A stretch of DNA of 7,933 nt from Clostridiales bacterium (GTDB lineage: Bacteria > Bacillota > Clostridia > WRLR01), in assembly GCA_031287655.1 (NCBI GenBank), contig JAITSR010000235.1, positions 1 through 7,933 of the forward strand, read 5' to 3'. The position numbers and the translations under genes were made by a program. Positions 5,440 through 7,933 of this stretch are shown one piece after another. The first letter of the stretch is position 1. Each line of letters opens with the position of its first letter. The notes beneath the pieces are model-generated. The model was not told the DNA's origin and ran no database searches. It saw only the letters and a list, made by a program, of their open reading frames with translations.

Positions 5440-6341
5440 GCTATTTTCCCTCCCATTAAGTCCATAAAATACCCTTCAAGATTTTGCTCGCCGGGTGAAA
5501 GCGCGGACACGGCGATTCCGTTTGAAATAAGCATTCTGTTGATGTCGGCGGCGGTCTCAAGGCGGTCGTACAAAACAATCGCGCCGTCGGGCATCGTTTC
5601 AAAGTTCGCGCTTACCGACGTTTTCAGCAGCCTTTCCGTCTTGTCCGGATTATCCGTAACGATTTTCAGGTTGCGGCGGCGCCTGCGCTCAAGTTCTCGC
5701 GCCGTAAATTCATCAACCAGCGCGCCCCTGTGTATAATGCCGTAGCAAGTCGCCATTCTGGAAAGCTCGTCGAGAATATGGCTGGAGATGATGATTGTCA
5801 GCTTCTTCTCTTTGTTCAGCTCCAAAAGCAAATCGCGTACCTCTTTGATACCCATCGGGTCAAGACCGTTCATCGGCTCGTCCAAAATCAAAAACTCCGG
5901 GTCGCCAATCATCGCGATTGCGATCATCAGCCGCTGTTTCATACCGAGGGAAAAATCGCGGGTTTTCTTTTTCCCAAAGCCTCCAAGCCCGACAAAATCC
6001 AGCAACTCCGGCACGATATTCTTATCCGTGATACCGAGTAAAATACGGTATACCTCCAAATTTTCTTCCGCAGTCATCGCCGGATAGATAGCGGGATTTT
6101 CGATCGTACAGCCGATCCGGCGGCGCTGTTTTTCCAAATCTCCGCTCTCGAAAAGCCGCATTGTGCCCCCGGTCGGTTCGGCGAGTCCGCACAACATTCT
6201 CATAAACGTTGTTTTACCCGCCCCATTTTCACCGATGAACCCGTAAATGTCCCCGCGCCGGATATTGATATTCACATGGTCCACCGCGGTTTTCCCCGCG
6301 AAGGTCTTGCTCAGGTCTTTTGTTTGCACGACATATTCCAT
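5436..6341 (-). CDS. ABC transporter ATP-binding protein, BcrA-like
   Basis: This 301-residue ATPase has Walker A GENGAGKT (37-44), signature FSLGMKQR (130-137), Walker B FLILDE (150-155), D-loop GLD (159-161) and switch His188 (ISSHILDE). The Q-loop position reads TIENP, with Glu81 in place of Gln, a form I associate with BcrA/lantibiotic-immunity ATPases. A C-terminal extension of about 90 residues follows the nucleotide-binding domain, as in the BcrA group. It would power export through the adjoining permease. GGAGG lies nine bases before the ATG at 6341. Such exporters often give self-protection or resistance against bacitracin, lantibiotics or related cell-wall peptides; which one applies here cannot be told from sequence. 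Confidence 0.93.
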   Translation of the reverse strand: MEYVVQTKDLSKTFAGKTAVDHVNINIRRGDIYGFIGENGAGKTTFMRMLCGLAEPTGGTMRLFESGDLEKQRRRIGCTIENPAIYPAMTAEENLEVYRILLGITDKNIVPELLDFVGLGGFGKKKTRDFSLGMKQRLMIAIAMIGDPEFLILDEPMNGLDPMGIKEVRDLLLELNKEKKLTIIISSHILDELSRMATCYGIIHRGALVDEFTARELERRRRRNLKIVTDNPDKTERLLKTSVSANFETMPDGAIVLYDRLETAADINRMLISNGIAVSALSPGEQNLEGYFMDLMGGKIA

Positions 6342-6376
6342 TTGAATTTTCCTCCCGCTTTTTTTGTTATGTCCCT

Positions 6377-6404
6377 ATTGTAAGCGGCGAATCTAAACCG
6401 CCAA
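6377..6404 (-). promoter_or_regulatory. Promoter of the ABC exporter operon
   Basis: On the minus strand, TTGGCG (6404-6399) and TACAAT (6382-6377) are separated by 16 bases. Transcription would start near 6370, about 29 bases before the ATPase start. A short GGCG/CGCC dyad overlaps the -35 box and spacer. The suboptimal -35 box and spacing fit an activated promoter. Confidence 0.55.
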
Positions 6405-6415
6405 GGTAAAAGATA

Positions 6416-6432
6416 TAAACAGTTTCTAAACA
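6416..6432 (-). promoter_or_regulatory. Candidate response-regulator binding site (11-bp-spaced direct repeat)
   Basis: Read on the minus strand, TGTTTA occurs at 6432-6427 and again at 6421-6416, exactly 11 bases apart, followed by related T-rich sequence. It lies 12 bases upstream of the -35 box. OmpR-family regulators usually bind tandem half-sites one helical turn apart in this position, so the regulator encoded at 6481-7191 is the natural candidate. Inference from spacing and position. Confidence 0.5.
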
Positions 6433-6465
6433 AAAAAAAGACCGATACGGGGTATCGTATCAGCC
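6431..6465 (-). terminator. Rho-independent terminator after the response regulator
   Basis: On the minus strand, GGCTGATACG (6465-6456) pairs with CGTATCGGTC (6449-6440) around a 6-base loop, with two G-U pairs, followed by a run of eight T (6439-6432). It starts 15 bases after the regulator stop and separates the kinase-regulator operon from the ABC operon. Confidence 0.85.
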
Positions 6466-6480
6466 TTTCGATTGCGTTGT

Positions 6481-7191
6481 TTACTTGTTGAATCTATATC
6501 CCGCGCCCCAAACCGTGTCTATGTATTGCGGGTTGCCGCTGTCCTCCTCGATTTTTTCGCGGATACGGTTGATATGCACGGTGACGGTCGCGCTGTCGCC
6601 GACATAATCATAGCCCCAAATGCGCTCGAACAGCGTTTCTTTGGAAAAAACGATGTTCGGGTTTGCGGCAAGAAACAGCAACAGCTCAAATTCTCTGTTT
6701 GGCAGTTTTATCTCTTTGCCTTTCACATAGACCTTGTACCCCTGCGTCAGAATACGCAAATCGCCCGCGACAATCGAATCCCCGGCGTTTTTATCGGGGG
6801 ATTCTTCGCGTTTGCCCCCGGCGGTCAGCCGCTCATAACGGGCAATGTGGGATTTTACGCGCGCCACAAGCTCCGCGGGGTCAAAGGGTTTTGTGATATA
6901 GTCGTCCGCGCCAAAGCCAAGTCCCCGGATTTTATCCACGGATTCCGCTTTTGCCGTTACCATTAAAATAGGCGCGTCGAATGATTCCCGAATTTCCTTG
7001 CACAGCTCGAAACCGTTTTTGCCCGGCAGCATAATATCAAGCAAAAGCAAATCATAATGTTTCGTCTTGATCATATCAAGCGCCGCGCCGCCGTCGGCGG
7101 CGACGTCGGACGCAATGCCGTTTATCTCCAAATAATCCTTTTCGATCGCCGCTATTTCAGCGTCGTCCTCGGCAATCAGAACAATCTTCAT
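6481..7191 (-). CDS. OmpR/PhoB-family response regulator of the two-component system
   Basis: This 236-residue regulator has a receiver domain (about 2-115) with acidic residues E8-D10, phospho-acceptor D52, T79 and K101 (ITKPF). A winged-helix domain at about 137-236 ends VWGAGYRFNK. The ATG at 7191 is chosen over the one at 7200 because GGAGG directly abuts the latter but lies nine bases before the former, and MKIVLIAEDD is the normal family start. The gene overlaps the 3' end of the kinase gene by 35 bases, so the two are cotranscribed and probably translationally coupled. It likely controls the ABC operon downstream, where an 11-bp-spaced direct repeat precedes the promoter. The linker (about 118-135) is long and charged. 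Confidence 0.93.
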   Translation of the reverse strand: MKIVLIAEDDAEIAAIEKDYLEINGIASDVAADGGAALDMIKTKHYDLLLLDIMLPGKNGFELCKEIRESFDAPILMVTAKAESVDKIRGLGFGADDYITKPFDPAELVARVKSHIARYERLTAGGKREESPDKNAGDSIVAGDLRILTQGYKVYVKGKEIKLPNREFELLLFLAANPNIVFSKETLFERIWGYDYVGDSATVTVHINRIREKIEEDSGNPQYIDTVWGAGYRFNK

Positions 7192-7933
7192 TGTGACCAT
7201 CCTCCGTCTCCATTTCGGTTTCTATCGGCAATTCGATCACGATCGCAAGCCCGTCATGGCTTTCCGCAAAAATACTCCCTCCGTGCGCGGCCACAATATT
7301 TTTTGCGATCGCGAGTCCGAGCCCGCTGCCTTCCGAGGAATTGTTCCGCGACTCGTCCCCGCGGTAAAAGCTGTCAAACAAACGCGCAAGCTGCTTATCC
7401 GACACGCCCACTCCGTCGTCCTGCACACGAAGGCTTATCCTGCCGTCCCGCTCACCCAAAGCAACCGTAATATTGACGCGCCGCCCGGGATTATGTTTTA
7501 CGCTGTTGCCGAGGATATTTGTTATCGCCCGCGTCATCTGTTCGGTATCAAGACGCGCTTTGAGAGTGGGGACATCGCCGTTGAATGTGAGTGCGGCCGC
7601 GTTTTTCCCGAAATCGCTTTCCAGCGAATCGAGCAGCGTGACAATGTATTTTTGTATGGAAACCGGGCGAAAGTTGAAAGGCATATTCCCCGTTTCAAGC
7701 TTTGAAAACAGGAACAACCGATTGAGCAAATTTTCCATATCGTCTGATTTTCGATAAACAATATCCAAATAGTCCCGCTGTTTTTCCGGGGTTTGTGCGA
7801 CGCCGTCCTGCAGGCCTTTGACATAGCTCTTTATGGACGTGAGCGGCGTTCGCAAGTCGTGCGAAATGCCCGCGAGCATCTCCTTTCTGTCCTGTTCGTA
7901 TACATTGTTTTTCTTTATATTTTCGCGAAGCTG
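7157..7933 (-). CDS. Sensor histidine kinase, C-terminal part
   Basis: The frame is open to the right edge, giving the last 258 residues. The ATG at 7879 is internal, since family similarity continues before it (QDRKE before MLAGISHDLRTPLTS). The H-box His is fragment residue 25 (codon 7861-7859). The ATPase domain follows with an N-box (NILGNSVKHN), G1 box (DDGVGV), F-box (FDSFYRGDE) and G2 box (GSGLGLAIAKNIVAAHGG). This is an HisKA-type kinase that phosphorylates the regulator encoded next. Sensor and membrane segments lie outside the window, so the stimulus is unknown. The C-terminus after IELPIE is a short acidic then basic tail (METEDGHNEDCSDCRGRR) encoded largely in the overlap with the regulator gene. 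The order kinase then regulator is the reverse of the more common arrangement. Confidence 0.93.
   Translation of the reverse strand, partial: QLRENIKKNNVYEQDRKEMLAGISHDLRTPLTSIKSYVKGLQDGVAQTPEKQRDYLDIVYRKSDDMENLLNRLFLFSKLETGNMPFNFRPVSIQKYIVTLLDSLESDFGKNAAALTFNGDVPTLKARLDTEQMTRAITNILGNSVKHNPGRRVNITVALGERDGRISLRVQDDGVGVSDKQLARLFDSFYRGDESRNNSSEGSGLGLAIAKNIVAAHGGSIFAESHDGLAIVIELPIETEMETEDGHNEDCSDCRGRR

Noticed and set aside
4660..6341. BceAB-type exporter
   Set aside because: The permease is 259 residues with about six helices. BceB-type permeases are much larger with ten helices and a big external domain.
6472..6966. Plus-strand open frame opposite the response regulator
   Set aside because: The regulator on the minus strand has all receiver and DNA-binding motifs, and the opposite frame has no recognisable domain or SD.

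Overview
The window looks like chromosomal DNA from a motile, moderately GC-rich member of the Bacillota, probably a clostridial anaerobe. The basis is strong AGGAGG-type ribosome binding sites, sigma-A-like promoters, a near-consensus sigma-D (FliA-type) flagellar promoter, a FlgF-FlgG-FlgJ rod cluster in which FlgJ has no muramidase domain, and a BcrA-type ABC exporter beside a two-component system. No species can be named from the sequence alone.

Layout. Positions 1-216 (minus) hold the start of a gene for a secreted protein that runs off the left edge. A structured divergent intergenic region (217-462) carries back-to-back promoter candidates. From 463 to 1556 (plus) there is a tandem array of three related four-helix membrane proteins. 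The first two copies are fused in frame, the third is translationally coupled, and a 3' remnant of a further copy lies in the leader. The array is less GC-rich than its surroundings and is the most unusual part of the window. It converges on a minus-strand flagellar rod operon, flgF-flgG-flgJ (3720 down to 1584), headed by a sigma-D promoter. Just upstream, on the same strand, is an orphan OmpR-family response regulator (4472-3792) with its own sigma-A-like promoter.

From 4612 to 7933 (minus) lies a likely envelope-stress or antimicrobial-peptide module. It consists of a sensor histidine kinase (cut by the right edge), an overlapping response regulator, a strong intrinsic terminator, then a two-gene ABC exporter (ATPase and six-helix permease overlapping by ATGA) ending in a 14-bp hairpin. 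A direct repeat with 11-bp spacing lies just upstream of the exporter promoter and is a plausible binding site for the neighbouring regulator. The inferred circuit is kinase to regulator to ABC operon.

The best candidate for something undescribed is the tandem membrane-protein array. Its copies share near-identical DNA blocks for the helices and cytoplasmic ends but differ in the predicted external loops. No function can be assigned from sequence alone.
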